A DNA stretch of 64,000 bases from NCBI RefSeq assembly GCF_039621805.1, contig NZ_CP155074.1:930001-994000 (forward strand), in the 5' to 3' direction. Numbering within the stretch: position 1 is the stretch's first letter; each line of letters begins with the position of its first letter. Below, one piece after another: positions 43,761 to 53,634 of the stretch. A program made the translations under genes and the position numbers. The stretch comes from Paraburkholderia sp. PREW-6R. GTDB taxonomy: Bacteria > Pseudomonadota > Gammaproteobacteria > Burkholderiales > Burkholderiaceae. Below the pieces are notes generated by a model that ran no database searches, was not told the DNA's origin, and saw only the letters and a list, made by a program, of their open reading frames with translations.

Positions 43761-46022
43761 ATGAAGTCCATGTCTTTAGGATCGCTAACATTAGCGGGTG
43801 CGGCGGCAATGCTCGCCGCGGGCTGCGGGCACAGCGACAACATCACGACCCCGCCGCCTTACAAGGGCGCCGGCTTCATCAACAGTTTCCAGATTCTCTC
43901 CAGCGCGCCGGCGTTCGGCGGCGCGACGCCCGCGGGCGCCGCCGGTCCCTATCAGGTCATCACGGCAGTGGTGCACGGCGAACTCGATCCGAACAGTCCG
44001 CTGAATGCAGGTATCGTCAATATCAAGAATGCGCCGGTGGGCGCGGACGGCTACGTGGCCTATTCCACCGATGTCGTGATTCTGCGGCCGCAATCCGCGT
44101 CCGCCGCCAAACGCGTGCTCTTCTACGATGTCGTGAATCGCGGCAGCAAACTGGGAACGGCGTCGTTCATCGGCGGCGGCGCGCTCGACACAGGCGCGGC
44201 ACCGGGCAGCACGTTCCCGTCGATGCTGCGCAACGGCTACACGGTGGTATGGAGCGGCTGGCAGGGTGACGTGCCGCTGACCGGCAATCCGACCACGGCA
44301 GGCGCGGGATTGCTCGGCGTGAGCTTCCCGGTGGCGACCAACAAGGATGGCACGCCAATGACCGCGCTCAGCCGCGAGGAGTTCATTCCGGATTACGCGG
44401 GCGGGCCGCCGACCACGATTCCGCTGACCTACCCGCCGGCCAATCTGAACGACAAGACCTCGGTCACCTTCACGGCGCGGCAGTCATGGCTGACCGCTTA
44501 TGGCAGCAATCCCGGCGGCGTGGAAACCTATTCGGCGCCGTCCGTGCCGGTTTCGAACTGGAGTTACGTCAGTACACCGAATAATGTTTATGAAGGCAAC
44601 TACTCGGTCACGTTCACGCCGCCTGCGACCGTGCCGGGACCGAAAGGCACGAGCGTGCCGCCCGACGCCGGCACGATCTACAGCTTCGTGTATCAGGCTG
44701 CTGCGCCGACCGTCGATGGGATTGGTTTTGCCGCGCTACGCGACCTGATTTCATTCCTTCGCTACAACAAGACGGACGCGCAGGGCGTAGCCAATCCGTT
44801 GAACGACCTGAAAGGTGCGGGTTGCGCCGCGTCGTCGTGTTCGACGAGCACGAATTTCGACGTGGCGATCGGCGAGGGGATTTCGCAGTCCGGCCGCTTC
44901 ATGAAAGACTTCCTGTACCAGGGCTTCAATGTGGATGCGAACGGCAAGATCGTGTTCGACGGGATGTTCCCGATCATCTCGGCGGCTCGCCGCACATGGA
45001 CCAATACCGCATTTGCGCAGCCGGGCCGGTGGTCCAAACAGCATGAAGACCACTTCATGCCGGGCTTCCAGTTCCCGTTCACGTACAGCACCATGACCGA
45101 TCCGGTAAGCGGGGCCACCGACGGGCTGCTCAAACAGTGCACCGCCACTAACACCTGCCCGAAGATCATGCAGCTCGACGGCGCATTCGAATGGTGGGGC
45201 GGCGCGGCGTCGCTGGTCGTGACAGATGGGCGCGGCAACGACATTCCGTTGCCGTCCAACGTGCGCTATTACCTGGTGCCGGGCACGCAGCACGGTGGCG
45301 GCAACGGCGTCACCACCGGCAACATGGTGGTGCCGACGCCTGGCAGCCTGTGTCAGTTTCCCGGCTCGCCGGTCGAAGAAACGCCGGTGGAGCGCGCGTT
45401 GATACCGGCGCTCGTCAACTGGGTTGGAATGGGCACGACACCGCCTCCATCGCAGTACCCGACCGTTGCATCGGGCACGCTCGTCGCGCCCACGCAGATC
45501 GGTTTTCCGAATCTCGCGAACATTACGGTGCCGAGCGGCACGGCCGCCACGCCGACAGCGCTCGCGGTCAACTTCACGGGTGAGTACAACCAGTTGTTCG
45601 TGACCGATTACAGCAACGCGGTTCCGGTCGTGAACACCGCGCAGCAGTACACGATTCTCGAGCCGAAGGTCGATGCGAACGGCAATGAAACCACGGGGGT
45701 ACGCATTCCCGACGTCAGCGTTCCGCTCGCTACCTACACCGGATGGAATCTGCGCGGGGCGGGTCATGCCATCGGGGATATCTGCACGTCCAACGGCGCG
45801 GCTATTCCGTTCGCAGTGAACGCTGCGGCGCAGGCAGGCGGCACCGACCCACGGGCGACACTCGCCACGCTGTATAACGGCAGTCGTTCCACCTACCAGG
45901 CGGCAGTGACGGCCGCGGCGAATGCGCTGGTCAGTCAGGGTTACCTGTTGCAGCTGGACGCGGATAACGTCTTCACCGCCAATGCGAAGAGCGTATCCGC
46001 CACCTTGTTGCCGCAGCCGTGA
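43761..46022 (+). CDS. large lipoprotein alpha/beta hydrolase
   Basis: A 753-residue exported protein. The signal ends in a lipobox, MLAAGC (Cys near residue 22), so it is probably outer-membrane or periplasmic lipoprotein. The middle contains the nucleophile elbow GEGISQSGRF (about 370-379) of a family of large secreted alpha/beta hydrolases, plus the candidate catalytic HGGGNG region near 510. Two likely disulfide Cys pairs are seen (CAASSC; CTATNTC). The ATG at 43761 is preferred because AGGGAGG is 6 nt upstream; another ATG at 43755 overlaps the ribosome site. Substrate unknown. Confidence 0.82.
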   Translation: MKSMSLGSLTLAGAAAMLAAGCGHSDNITTPPPYKGAGFINSFQILSSAPAFGGATPAGAAGPYQVITAVVHGELDPNSPLNAGIVNIKNAPVGADGYVAYSTDVVILRPQSASAAKRVLFYDVVNRGSKLGTASFIGGGALDTGAAPGSTFPSMLRNGYTVVWSGWQGDVPLTGNPTTAGAGLLGVSFPVATNKDGTPMTALSREEFIPDYAGGPPTTIPLTYPPANLNDKTSVTFTARQSWLTAYGSNPGGVETYSAPSVPVSNWSYVSTPNNVYEGNYSVTFTPPATVPGPKGTSVPPDAGTIYSFVYQAAAPTVDGIGFAALRDLISFLRYNKTDAQGVANPLNDLKGAGCAASSCSTSTNFDVAIGEGISQSGRFMKDFLYQGFNVDANGKIVFDGMFPIISAARRTWTNTAFAQPGRWSKQHEDHFMPGFQFPFTYSTMTDPVSGATDGLLKQCTATNTCPKIMQLDGAFEWWGGAASLVVTDGRGNDIPLPSNVRYYLVPGTQHGGGNGVTTGNMVVPTPGSLCQFPGSPVEETPVERALIPALVNWVGMGTTPPPSQYPTVASGTLVAPTQIGFPNLANITVPSGTAATPTALAVNFTGEYNQLFVTDYSNAVPVVNTAQQYTILEPKVDANGNETTGVRIPDVSVPLATYTGWNLRGAGHAIGDICTSNGAAIPFAVNAAAQAGGTDPRATLATLYNGSRSTYQAAVTAAANALVSQGYLLQLDADNVFTANAKSVSATLLPQP

Positions 46023-46909
46023 AGCCGCGCGACAGACTCGTGCAAGGAAGCGCGGCGACGCAGCGCCGCCCGTCGTCACTGCGCGGGCGCAACGGCGCAT
46101 TCGCGGCTTGCGCTAGCGCGGCATCATTGTCACTGGCCGTGATGCTGGCGGCGTGCGGCGGTGGGGGCGGCGGCAGCAGCGCAGAGGCCGGCGGCGCCCC
46201 AGCCGGCAATCCGCCGCCTGCTGCCATGGCGACGGCTTATCCCGCGAGCGTGCTGCTTGGCAGCGTTGCACCGGTTTCGCTTTCGCTGACGACCGGCGCC
46301 AACGCCGCCAGCGTCGTGATGATCAGTCCCGTGGCCGCGCCGCTCGTTACGCCCGGCGACAATGCGCTTGCATCGACCTATCGTCCGGCCGCTTTCCCGG
46401 GGGCGGGCATTGCCTGCGTGTCCGCGCCGGGCAATACGATCGGCACGCTGACCGGCGTGAACGCGGGGGTGAATATCAAGAGTGCCGCCGTTCTGCTCGA
46501 CGGTAGCTGGACCGTGTCTGCCGCGCCGTTACAGACGTGGGAAGCGCTCGGTGCTTCGACGGCAGTATTCGACGGCTGGGAGAACTGCGGCGCGAAGGCC
46601 GAAGGCGCGCCGTCGCCTTCCTCCACGTTGACCGTCGCTGCGAACGGAAGCTTCACCGACAACGTGTTCGACGGCAATCCGTCCACCACGGTCAACATCG
46701 TCGATCGCCAGCTCACCACTGCGCAGGCCAGCGCAATGCTGTCGGCGCAGGGCTATCTGGATAGCACCCAGCCGGCCAATCCAACCCAGGTCTACCTGCG
46801 CATCTTGCAGAACGCATCCGGCCAGACGGTCCTGGAAGAGCAGGGCATCCCGCAGAGCGGTGCAACCGCGGGCAACCCCGGCTTCGTCGCCATATACTTC
46901 CGGCGCTGA
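46019..46909 (+). CDS. hypothetical lipoprotein
   Basis: A 296-residue protein beginning with a GTG that overlaps the stop of the preceding hydrolase by 4 bp. It has an unusually long N-region (about 28 residues) before the hydrophobic segment, then the lipobox MLAACGGGGGG (Cys near 46) and a Gly/Ala/Pro-rich linker. The rest looks beta-rich with Ser/Thr/Ala repeats (SSTLTVAANGSFTDNVFDG). No family is recognised. The tight coupling suggests it works with, or anchors, the large hydrolase. Confidence 0.72.
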   Translation: MKPRDRLVQGSAATQRRPSSLRGRNGAFAACASAASLSLAVMLAACGGGGGGSSAEAGGAPAGNPPPAAMATAYPASVLLGSVAPVSLSLTTGANAASVVMISPVAAPLVTPGDNALASTYRPAAFPGAGIACVSAPGNTIGTLTGVNAGVNIKSAAVLLDGSWTVSAAPLQTWEALGASTAVFDGWENCGAKAEGAPSPSSTLTVAANGSFTDNVFDGNPSTTVNIVDRQLTTAQASAMLSAQGYLDSTQPANPTQVYLRILQNASGQTVLEEQGIPQSGATAGNPGFVAIYFRR

Positions 46910-47077
46910 TTCAAACGGCTGCTTCGTGATGTTCCAGCGTGGGCACTTCGTCTTCAACATCGTCGTCGAGACGCCGAAATGGCATGTTTATGCAATAGTC
47001 CATTTGCACTGGAAAAGTACAGGTGCAAGGCCGGTCTGGCGGTTTAACTTTCGTGGCCGGCACGATATATTGCTGAG

Positions 47078-49279
47078 ATGGAGAATTCACAGCTTTCGGA
47101 GAACGTCGCCAATTGCGACCAGGAGCCCATCCACGCGTTAGGCCTCATTCAGCCCCACGGCGCGTTGCTGTGCTTCGATCAGGCCGGTCATCTTCTGGCG
47201 CACAGCGAAAACGCATCGCAATGGCTTGGGCCACTCCCCGGCATTGGTGAACCTGTTACCGAACAGCACCTCACGCCCCTTTCCCGCCAGACGTTGCGCG
47301 TGGCGCTCGCCGACCGGGATCTGGACAACGAAAGCGTCGAGTGCAACGGCGTGGGCGGCCACCGCTTCGATCTGATCGCGCATTGGTCGGGCGATATGCT
47401 GATTGCGGAATTCGAACAGCTTTCACCGAAATCGCCGGCCGCCTCGCAGTACGCGCTATTTTCACAGCGCGCGATCCAGCGCCTGCAGGCGAGTGGCCAT
47501 ACCGACGTGCAAGGTTTGCTGCAGGCGGCCGCCGAAGCCATCCGTTCCATGACCGGTTTCGACCGCGTAATGGGCTATCGCTTCCTGAGCGACGGCAGCG
47601 GCGAGGTGATCGGCGAAGCACGCCGCGACGATCTGACTCCGTATCTGCGTCAACGCTATCCTGCAAGCGACATCCCGGCGCAGGCCCGGCGTCTTTACGT
47701 GCTCAATCCGATCCGCACCATTGCTTCCGTGGATGCGGCGCCGGTCCCGCTCGTTCCGCCGCAGCATCCGGTGTCCGGCGGTCCTTACGACTTCAGCTTC
47801 GCGGTGTTGAGAAGCGTTTCGCCCATCCACATCGAGTATCTGAAGAACATGGGCGTGGGCGCGTCGATGAGCGTGTCCATCATTCTCGACGGCAAGCTGT
47901 GGGGTCTCTTTGCCTGCCATCACATGACGGACTACCGTGCGTCGCATGCGGTACGGCTGTCCTGCACGGTGCTCACGCAGGTGGTGTCGATCCTGATTTC
48001 GCAGATCGAGGCGAAGCAGCGCGCTCAACACGACCGGCGCGTGCACGACCTGCGCACGCGCATCGCTACCGAAATGGTCCAGGCCGACGATCCGCTTGCC
48101 GGGCTCGTCGTCGCCGCGCATGATGTCGCCGCGCTGGTCGATAGCGAGTCGGTGGTGGCGATCGTCGACCGTGAGGTGATCGCGCTCGGCAACGCCGTAG
48201 TGGGCGACCGTGAGGCGCTGTGGGCGCTCGCGGATCACATGGCCGCCACGCGTCAGGATCTGTTCGTCACGCCATCCCTCATGACGGGCCTGCCGGGCGC
48301 CGGGCCGATCCATACGCCGGCTGGCATCGCAGCCGGATGTCTCGCGATCCAGATGGTCGGCGACGCGCGCATCACGATCGTCTGGCTGCGCGACGAACTT
48401 GTAGAAACGATCAATTGGGCCGGACCGCCGGACAAGGTCGTCGCGCATGGCCCGAACGGTCCGCGCCTGACGCCGCGCGGCTCGTTCGAAGTCTGGAAGC
48501 AGACGGTGCGCGGGCACTCACGCGAGTGGACCGAAATGGACCAGACCGCCGCGCGGGAATTGCGCGCGATCCTGCAGGACGTCGCGCTGCACCGGATGCG
48601 CGAAGCGGAGCGCGCGCGGACCACGCTGCTCGCCACGCTCGGCCACGATCTGCGCAATCCGCTGCAGGCGATCAACATGGCCGTGCAACTGATGGGCCGC
48701 GGTCTCGCTTCGTCCAATGACACCGCGCGGCGGGTGGAAGGCTCCACGCGCCGCATGCAGTCGCTGATCAACTACATTCTGGATGTGAGCCGTATCCGTT
48801 CCGGCGTCGGGCTGGGTCTCAAACGCGAGCATGTGCCGTTGAAGGATCTGCTGGAATCGATCGTCGATCAGAACCGGCTTGCGCATCCGGGCATCAATAT
48901 CTCCGCGCAGTTCGCCGACGATCTCGGCGACGCGTTCATCGACCCCGACCGCTTCAATCAGGCGCTCACGAATCTGATCGGCAACGCGCGCCAGCACGGC
49001 GACACCAAGCATCCCATCGAACTGATCGCGCTCGCCGACGGCGCAAACCGCACCATCGAAGTAAGAAACCGGCTGACCGGCAAGCCAACGGTGCCGTTCG
49101 AGCGGCTCACCGACCCATTCAAGAGCGGCTCGCTCGACAATCCGCTCAATCGCGGCGGCCTGGGCCTCGGGCTGTTTATCGCCAGCGCGATCGTCAAAGG
49201 CCATGACGGGTTGCTGGAAGGCCGATTTACCGATACCGAAGCGCGGATCTCGGTCACGTTGACCCCAGCGGCTGCCTAG
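47078..49279 (+). CDS. bphP: bacteriophytochrome histidine kinase
   Basis: A red/far-red light-sensing kinase of 733 residues. The N-terminal PAS domain carries the likely biliverdin-binding Cys13 in NCDQEPIHALGLIQPHG. The GAF domain has the conserved PASDIP motif (about 199). A PHY domain follows (about 330-500), then HisKA with LGHDLRNPLQ (about 524-533) and a HATPase domain with GGLGLGLFIAS (about 690). It is convergent with a single-domain response regulator. No heme oxygenase gene (bphO) is in the window, so biliverdin must come from elsewhere. Confidence 0.96.
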   Translation: MENSQLSENVANCDQEPIHALGLIQPHGALLCFDQAGHLLAHSENASQWLGPLPGIGEPVTEQHLTPLSRQTLRVALADRDLDNESVECNGVGGHRFDLIAHWSGDMLIAEFEQLSPKSPAASQYALFSQRAIQRLQASGHTDVQGLLQAAAEAIRSMTGFDRVMGYRFLSDGSGEVIGEARRDDLTPYLRQRYPASDIPAQARRLYVLNPIRTIASVDAAPVPLVPPQHPVSGGPYDFSFAVLRSVSPIHIEYLKNMGVGASMSVSIILDGKLWGLFACHHMTDYRASHAVRLSCTVLTQVVSILISQIEAKQRAQHDRRVHDLRTRIATEMVQADDPLAGLVVAAHDVAALVDSESVVAIVDREVIALGNAVVGDREALWALADHMAATRQDLFVTPSLMTGLPGAGPIHTPAGIAAGCLAIQMVGDARITIVWLRDELVETINWAGPPDKVVAHGPNGPRLTPRGSFEVWKQTVRGHSREWTEMDQTAARELRAILQDVALHRMREAERARTTLLATLGHDLRNPLQAINMAVQLMGRGLASSNDTARRVEGSTRRMQSLINYILDVSRIRSGVGLGLKREHVPLKDLLESIVDQNRLAHPGINISAQFADDLGDAFIDPDRFNQALTNLIGNARQHGDTKHPIELIALADGANRTIEVRNRLTGKPTVPFERLTDPFKSGSLDNPLNRGGLGLGLFIASAIVKGHDGLLEGRFTDTEARISVTLTPAAA

Positions 49280-49364
49280 CCGGAAGACGCCTCGCCGCTC
49301 GCGGCGAGCGCGTCACGGCACGCCGGCGAGGGTCGGCGGTTCTCTGCAAGTCCAGCCGCGTCTG

Positions 49365-49805
49365 TCAAGCCCACCATTTCGCGGCAAGCGCCGGCCAATG
49401 CGGCCGGCTGATGGCGACGTCCACCGGACGGCTCGCGCTGATTGCGCTCAACCGACGCGTCAGGAATGAGCTCGTCACACGCAGAAGTTCGGTCGTGTTC
49501 ACAGGCTTTTGAAAAAACGCATGACAGCCTGGCGGCAGCACGGCCGGCTTCATCTGCGCGGAAAGCATGGCAATGCCGATGTGCGCAAACGACGGGTAGC
49601 AGGTAAGCCGGGAGCATAGTTCCAGGCCATCCATGACAGGCATTTCCCAGTCCGTCACGATCAGATCGGGCAGGTGCCGGGTGGCGGCGAGCAGCGCGCG
49701 CTCACCGTTTTCTGCTGTCAGAACGCGGTGGCCGGCGGCCTCCATAGCGATCTGCAGCGCCCAGAGGTGCTCGAATTCGTCGTCGACAAGAAGAACTGTA
49801 GCCAT
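49365..49805 (-). CDS. single-domain response regulator
   Basis: A 146-residue receiver protein without an output domain. The acidic pair is LLVDDEFEH, the phosphoacceptor Asp is in LIVTDWEMPVMDG (about residue 52), and the conserved Lys is in HAFFQKPVNT. A 35-residue tail follows. It faces the bacteriophytochrome gene tail to tail with 85 bp between, so it may be its phosphorylation partner, acting like CheY or Spo0F in a phosphorelay. Confidence 0.92.
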   Translation of the reverse strand: MATVLLVDDEFEHLWALQIAMEAAGHRVLTAENGERALLAATRHLPDLIVTDWEMPVMDGLELCSRLTCYPSFAHIGIAMLSAQMKPAVLPPGCHAFFQKPVNTTELLRVTSSFLTRRLSAISASRPVDVAISRPHWPALAAKWWA

Positions 49806-50118
49806 AGCGGCGGGCGCGTGGGGTCGGATAGGTCACTGTGTCGCGCAATCGCCATGCCATAGACACAAAAAAGTCAGACACAGCGGCAGCAAGGAAGCGG
49901 CGCCCGCCGCCGACTGCCAGCCCGACGCGGTCAATGATGTTGCAATCTTCGCACTGTGAATGGTGCGTCAATAACATGCGCCTGTCACACGGCGGCCTGA
50001 TGCATGCCGATGTAACGATTACGTCGTAAAGCTTGTTATGATTCTATCAATCGTTGTAGCATAAGCGCGAACAGGTAGTCGGCGACGTTGTGCGCCGCGT
50101 CATATTTCCGGAAGCTTT
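49806..50118. other. divergent intergenic region with deoC promoter
   Basis: About 310 bp, AT-richer near deoC. It holds a palindrome TTACGTCGTAA (50019-50029) directly followed by a DeoR-type operator (50034-50049). The response regulator gene reads away on the minus strand. No small gene is supported. Confidence 0.5.
50034..50049 (+). promoter_or_regulatory. DeoR-type operator upstream of deoC
   Basis: TGTTATGATTCTATCA matches the E. coli DeoR operator TGTTAGAATTCTAACA at 13 of 16 positions (consensus from memory). It also matches the site upstream of deoR in this window at 14 of 16. It lies 70 bp before the deoC ATG, where a repressor would block the promoter. Confidence 0.7.
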
Positions 50119-51126
50119 ATGCCCGATCTCTCAGTGTCTTCGTCGGTCGTCGCGTTGCGCGGCGCGCCGCTCGTTCATCCGGCCCGAAACCCCGGCATGC
50201 CGTTCGACGCATCGTGGCTCGACGGTCTGCGGGTCAACCAGTCCGCAGTGGAGCGCCGCACAGCCACCCTCGGCACGCGCCGCAGCGTCAAGAAGGATGC
50301 GCAGGCCGCGTGGCTGTTGAAGGCGGTGACCTGCATCGACCTGACCACGCTGAGCGGCGACGACACTGAAGGCCGCGTGAGACGTCTGTGCGCGAAGGCG
50401 CGGCAACCGGTGCGGGCCGACCTGCTCGAAGCGCTCGGCATCGCCCCGCAAGGCATCACGACCGGCGCGGTGTGTGTTTATCACCGCTTCGTCGCGGCGG
50501 CAGTCGACGCGCTGCACGGCAGCAATATTCCCGTCGCGGCCGTATCCACCGGTTTTCCTGCCGGACTGATCCCGCACCCGTTGAAGCTGAAAGAGATCGA
50601 AGCGTCGGTCGCGGATGGCGCGCAGGAAATCGACATCGTGGTCACGCGCGAACACGTGCTGACGGGCAACTGGCAGGCCCTGTACGACGAAGTGCGCGAG
50701 TTTCGCGCCGCGTGCGGTCCCGCGCACCTCAAAGCGATCCTCGCCACGGGCGACATCCGCACGCTCTCCAACGTGGCGCGCGCGTCGATGGTCTGCATGA
50801 TGGCGGGCGCCGACTTCATCAAGACGTCCACCGGCAAGGAAGGCGTGAACGCGACGCTCGACGTGTCGCTCGTGATGGTGCGCATGATCCGCGAATTTCA
50901 TGAGCGCACTGGCGTGCTGATCGGCTTCAAGCCGGCAGGCGGCGTGTCGAGCGCGAAGTCGGTGCTGTCGTACCAGATCCTGATGAAAGAAGAACTCGGC
51001 CGCCCGTGGCTCGAACCCGAGCTGTTCCGCATTGGGGCGTCGAGTCTGCTCGCCGACATCGAACGTCAGCTCGAACATTACGTCAGCGGCCGTTACTCCG
51101 CTTTCAACCGTCACCCCGTAGCCTGA
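50119..51126 (+). CDS. deoC: deoxyribose-phosphate aldolase
   Basis: Cleaves 2-deoxyribose 5-phosphate into acetaldehyde and glyceraldehyde 3-phosphate. The 335-residue protein is the longer DeoC type. It has the strand LKAVTCIDLTTLSGDD (about 73), VSTGFPAG (about 142), and the Schiff-base Lys in FIKTSTGKEG (about 237) with a second Lys in GFKPAGGV (about 274). It is the first gene of the operon, followed at 16 bp by an aldehyde dehydrogenase that can remove the acetaldehyde. A DeoR-type operator precedes it. Confidence 0.96.
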   Translation: MPDLSVSSSVVALRGAPLVHPARNPGMPFDASWLDGLRVNQSAVERRTATLGTRRSVKKDAQAAWLLKAVTCIDLTTLSGDDTEGRVRRLCAKARQPVRADLLEALGIAPQGITTGAVCVYHRFVAAAVDALHGSNIPVAAVSTGFPAGLIPHPLKLKEIEASVADGAQEIDIVVTREHVLTGNWQALYDEVREFRAACGPAHLKAILATGDIRTLSNVARASMVCMMAGADFIKTSTGKEGVNATLDVSLVMVRMIREFHERTGVLIGFKPAGGVSSAKSVLSYQILMKEELGRPWLEPELFRIGASSLLADIERQLEHYVSGRYSAFNRHPVA

Positions 51127-51142
51127 ACAGAAGACCGATCTC

Positions 51143-53530
51143 ATGAGCGTAGCTGAGTATTTTTCATCGATGGAGTACGGTCCCGCACCCGAGGACGATC
51201 AACCCGCGCGCGCGTGGCTCGCGGACCATGACGCGAAGCTCGGGCATTTTATCGGCGGTGCGTGGCAGGCACCCGCAAGCGGTGAGTTTTTCGCCTCGCG
51301 GGCACCGGCGACGGGCGATCAGCTCGCCGAGATTGCGCAAGGTGATGCAGCCGATGTTGACGCCGCGGTCGCCGCCGCACGAGCCGCGCAGCCGGCATGG
51401 CTGGCGCTGGGCGGAAAAGGCCGCGCGCGTCACCTGTACGCACTCGCGCGGATGGTGCAACGGCACAGCCGCCTGTTCGCGGTGCTCGAAGCGCTCGACA
51501 ACGGCAAGCCGATTCGCGAGACGCGCGACATCGACGTGCCGCTCGTCGCCCGGCATTTTCTGCATCACGCCGGCTGGGCACAGTTGCAGGAAAGCGAGTT
51601 TGCGGACTATGCGCCGCTTGGCGTGGTCGGCCAGATCGTGCCATGGAATTTCCCGCTGCTGATGCTCGCATGGAAGATCGCGCCGGCCATTGCGACCGGC
51701 AATTGCGTGGTGCTGAAGCCTGCTGAGTACACGCCGCTCACCGCGCTGCTCTTTGCCGAACTGGCGCATCGCGCCGGTCTGCCCGCGGGCGTGCTGAATG
51801 TGGTGACCGGCGACGGCAGCACCGGCGCCGCGCTCGTCGAGCACCCGGACGTGGACAAGATCGCGTTCACCGGTTCGACGGAAGTGGGCCGTCTGATCCG
51901 GACGGTGACGGCTGGCTCCGGCAAGTCGCTGACACTCGAACTGGGCGGCAAATCACCGTTCATCGTGTTCGATGACGCCGACCTCGACGGCGCGGTGGAA
52001 GGCGTCGTGGACGCGATCTGGTTCAACCAGGGGCAGGTGTGCTGCGCAGGTTCGCGTCTGCTCGTGCAGGAGGGCATCGAAGCACGCTTTATCGCGAAAC
52101 TGAAGCGCCGCATGGAGACGCTGCGCGTGGGTACGTCGCTCGACAAGAGCATCGACATCGGCGCGATTGTCGACCCGGTGCAACGCGAGCGCATCGAGTC
52201 CCTCGTCGAAGCAGGACGCCGCGAGGGTTGCGCGGTCTGGCAATCGCCCGCTGCGTCGCTACCCGCCACAGGCTGCTTTTATCCGCCGACGCTCGTGACC
52301 GGCGTCGCGCCCGCTTCCGCGCTCGCGCAGGAGGAGATTTTCGGCCCGGTGCTCGTCGCGATGAGCTTTCGCACCCCCGATGAAGCCATTGCGCTCGCCA
52401 ACAACTCCCGCTACGGGCTTGCTGCGAGCGTGTGGAGCGAGACCATCGGCCGTGCGCTCGACGTGGCGCCCCGTCTCGCATCCGGCGTGGTGTGGATCAA
52501 CGCAACCAATCTGTTCGACGCGGCGGTCGGCTTTGGAGGCTACCGTGAATCGGGCTATGGTCGCGAAGGCGGGCGTGAGGGCTTGTACGAATATCTGAAA
52601 CCGCGTGTCTGGCTCAATCTTGCCGGGCGCGAGCAGGCGCGTGTCGCCGAAGAACGGGACGCAACGCAAACGCTGTCGAATGTCACGGCGATCGACCGCA
52701 CGGCCAAGCTCTTCATCGGCGGCAAGCAGGCGCGGCCCGACAGCGGCTATTCGCTGCCTGTGTTCGCGCCGGACGGCACGCTCGTCGGCGAAGTGGGCGA
52801 GGGCAATCGCAAGGACATTCGCAATGCGGTTGAAGCGGCGCGCAGCGCGCAAAAGTGGTCGCAGGCGAGCACGCATAACCGCGCGCAGGTGCTGTTTTAT
52901 CTCGCGGAAAACCTGGCAGTCCGCGCAGACGAATTCGCGCGCCAGCTGGTCCTGCGAAACGGCGCGACGCACGCTGCCGCGCACGCTGAAGTCGAGGCCG
53001 CGGTCGCGCGTTTCTTCACGTATGCGGCGTGGGCCGACAAATTCGACGGCGCCGTGCATACGCCGCCGTTGCGCGGCGTGGCGCTGGCCATGCACGAACC
53101 GCTCGGCGTGATCGGCATTGCATGCCCGGATGAAGCGCCGCTGCTCGGCTTCGTGTCGCTCGTGGCCCCCGCGCTCGCAATGGGCAACCGCGTGGTGGTG
53201 TTGCCGAGTGCCGCGTCGCCGCTGACGGTCACCGACTTTTATCAGGTGGCCGAAACATCGGACGTGCCCGGCGGGGTGCTGAATATCGTCACCGGCGAGC
53301 GCGACGCGTTGCTGCCCGCGCTCGCCAGACACGACGACGTAGACGCGCTCTGGTGCTTCGGCAGCGCGGCGGATTCGACGCTGGTGGAGCGCGAATCGGT
53401 CGGCAATCTGAAGCGGACGTTCGTCGATTATGGCCGCCAGTTCGACTGGTTCGATGCATCGAGCGAAGGCCGGCCGTTCTTGCGGCAGGCCGTGCAGGTC
53501 AAGAACGTGTGGATACCGTATGGCGACTGA
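51143..53530 (+). CDS. two-domain aldehyde dehydrogenase (ALDH16-type)
   Basis: A 795-residue protein. The first ALDH domain (about 30-500) is complete, with VPWNFPLLM, FTGSTEVG, the general-base Glu in LELGGKSP (about 257) and the catalytic Cys in GQVCCAGSR (about 298). A second, shorter ALDH-like domain (about 520-790) keeps the NAD-fold pattern (GVIGIACPDEAPLLG, GVLNIVTGERD) but has no catalytic-Cys motif. This doubled layout matches the ALDH16 family. The probable role is oxidation of acetaldehyde made by DeoC, in the same operon. Confidence 0.9.
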   Translation: MSVAEYFSSMEYGPAPEDDQPARAWLADHDAKLGHFIGGAWQAPASGEFFASRAPATGDQLAEIAQGDAADVDAAVAAARAAQPAWLALGGKGRARHLYALARMVQRHSRLFAVLEALDNGKPIRETRDIDVPLVARHFLHHAGWAQLQESEFADYAPLGVVGQIVPWNFPLLMLAWKIAPAIATGNCVVLKPAEYTPLTALLFAELAHRAGLPAGVLNVVTGDGSTGAALVEHPDVDKIAFTGSTEVGRLIRTVTAGSGKSLTLELGGKSPFIVFDDADLDGAVEGVVDAIWFNQGQVCCAGSRLLVQEGIEARFIAKLKRRMETLRVGTSLDKSIDIGAIVDPVQRERIESLVEAGRREGCAVWQSPAASLPATGCFYPPTLVTGVAPASALAQEEIFGPVLVAMSFRTPDEAIALANNSRYGLAASVWSETIGRALDVAPRLASGVVWINATNLFDAAVGFGGYRESGYGREGGREGLYEYLKPRVWLNLAGREQARVAEERDATQTLSNVTAIDRTAKLFIGGKQARPDSGYSLPVFAPDGTLVGEVGEGNRKDIRNAVEAARSAQKWSQASTHNRAQVLFYLAENLAVRADEFARQLVLRNGATHAAAHAEVEAAVARFFTYAAWADKFDGAVHTPPLRGVALAMHEPLGVIGIACPDEAPLLGFVSLVAPALAMGNRVVVLPSAASPLTVTDFYQVAETSDVPGGVLNIVTGERDALLPALARHDDVDALWCFGSAADSTLVERESVGNLKRTFVDYGRQFDWFDASSEGRPFLRQAVQVKNVWIPYGD

Positions 53531-53634
53531 GCCGACTGAGCCGAAAGTGTCGTAACGATACATCCGGGCGGGACCGGGATACGGCCCGCTCATCTGAACG
53601 AAATGCACGCCAGCCAGACCATGGAGGAGACAAC

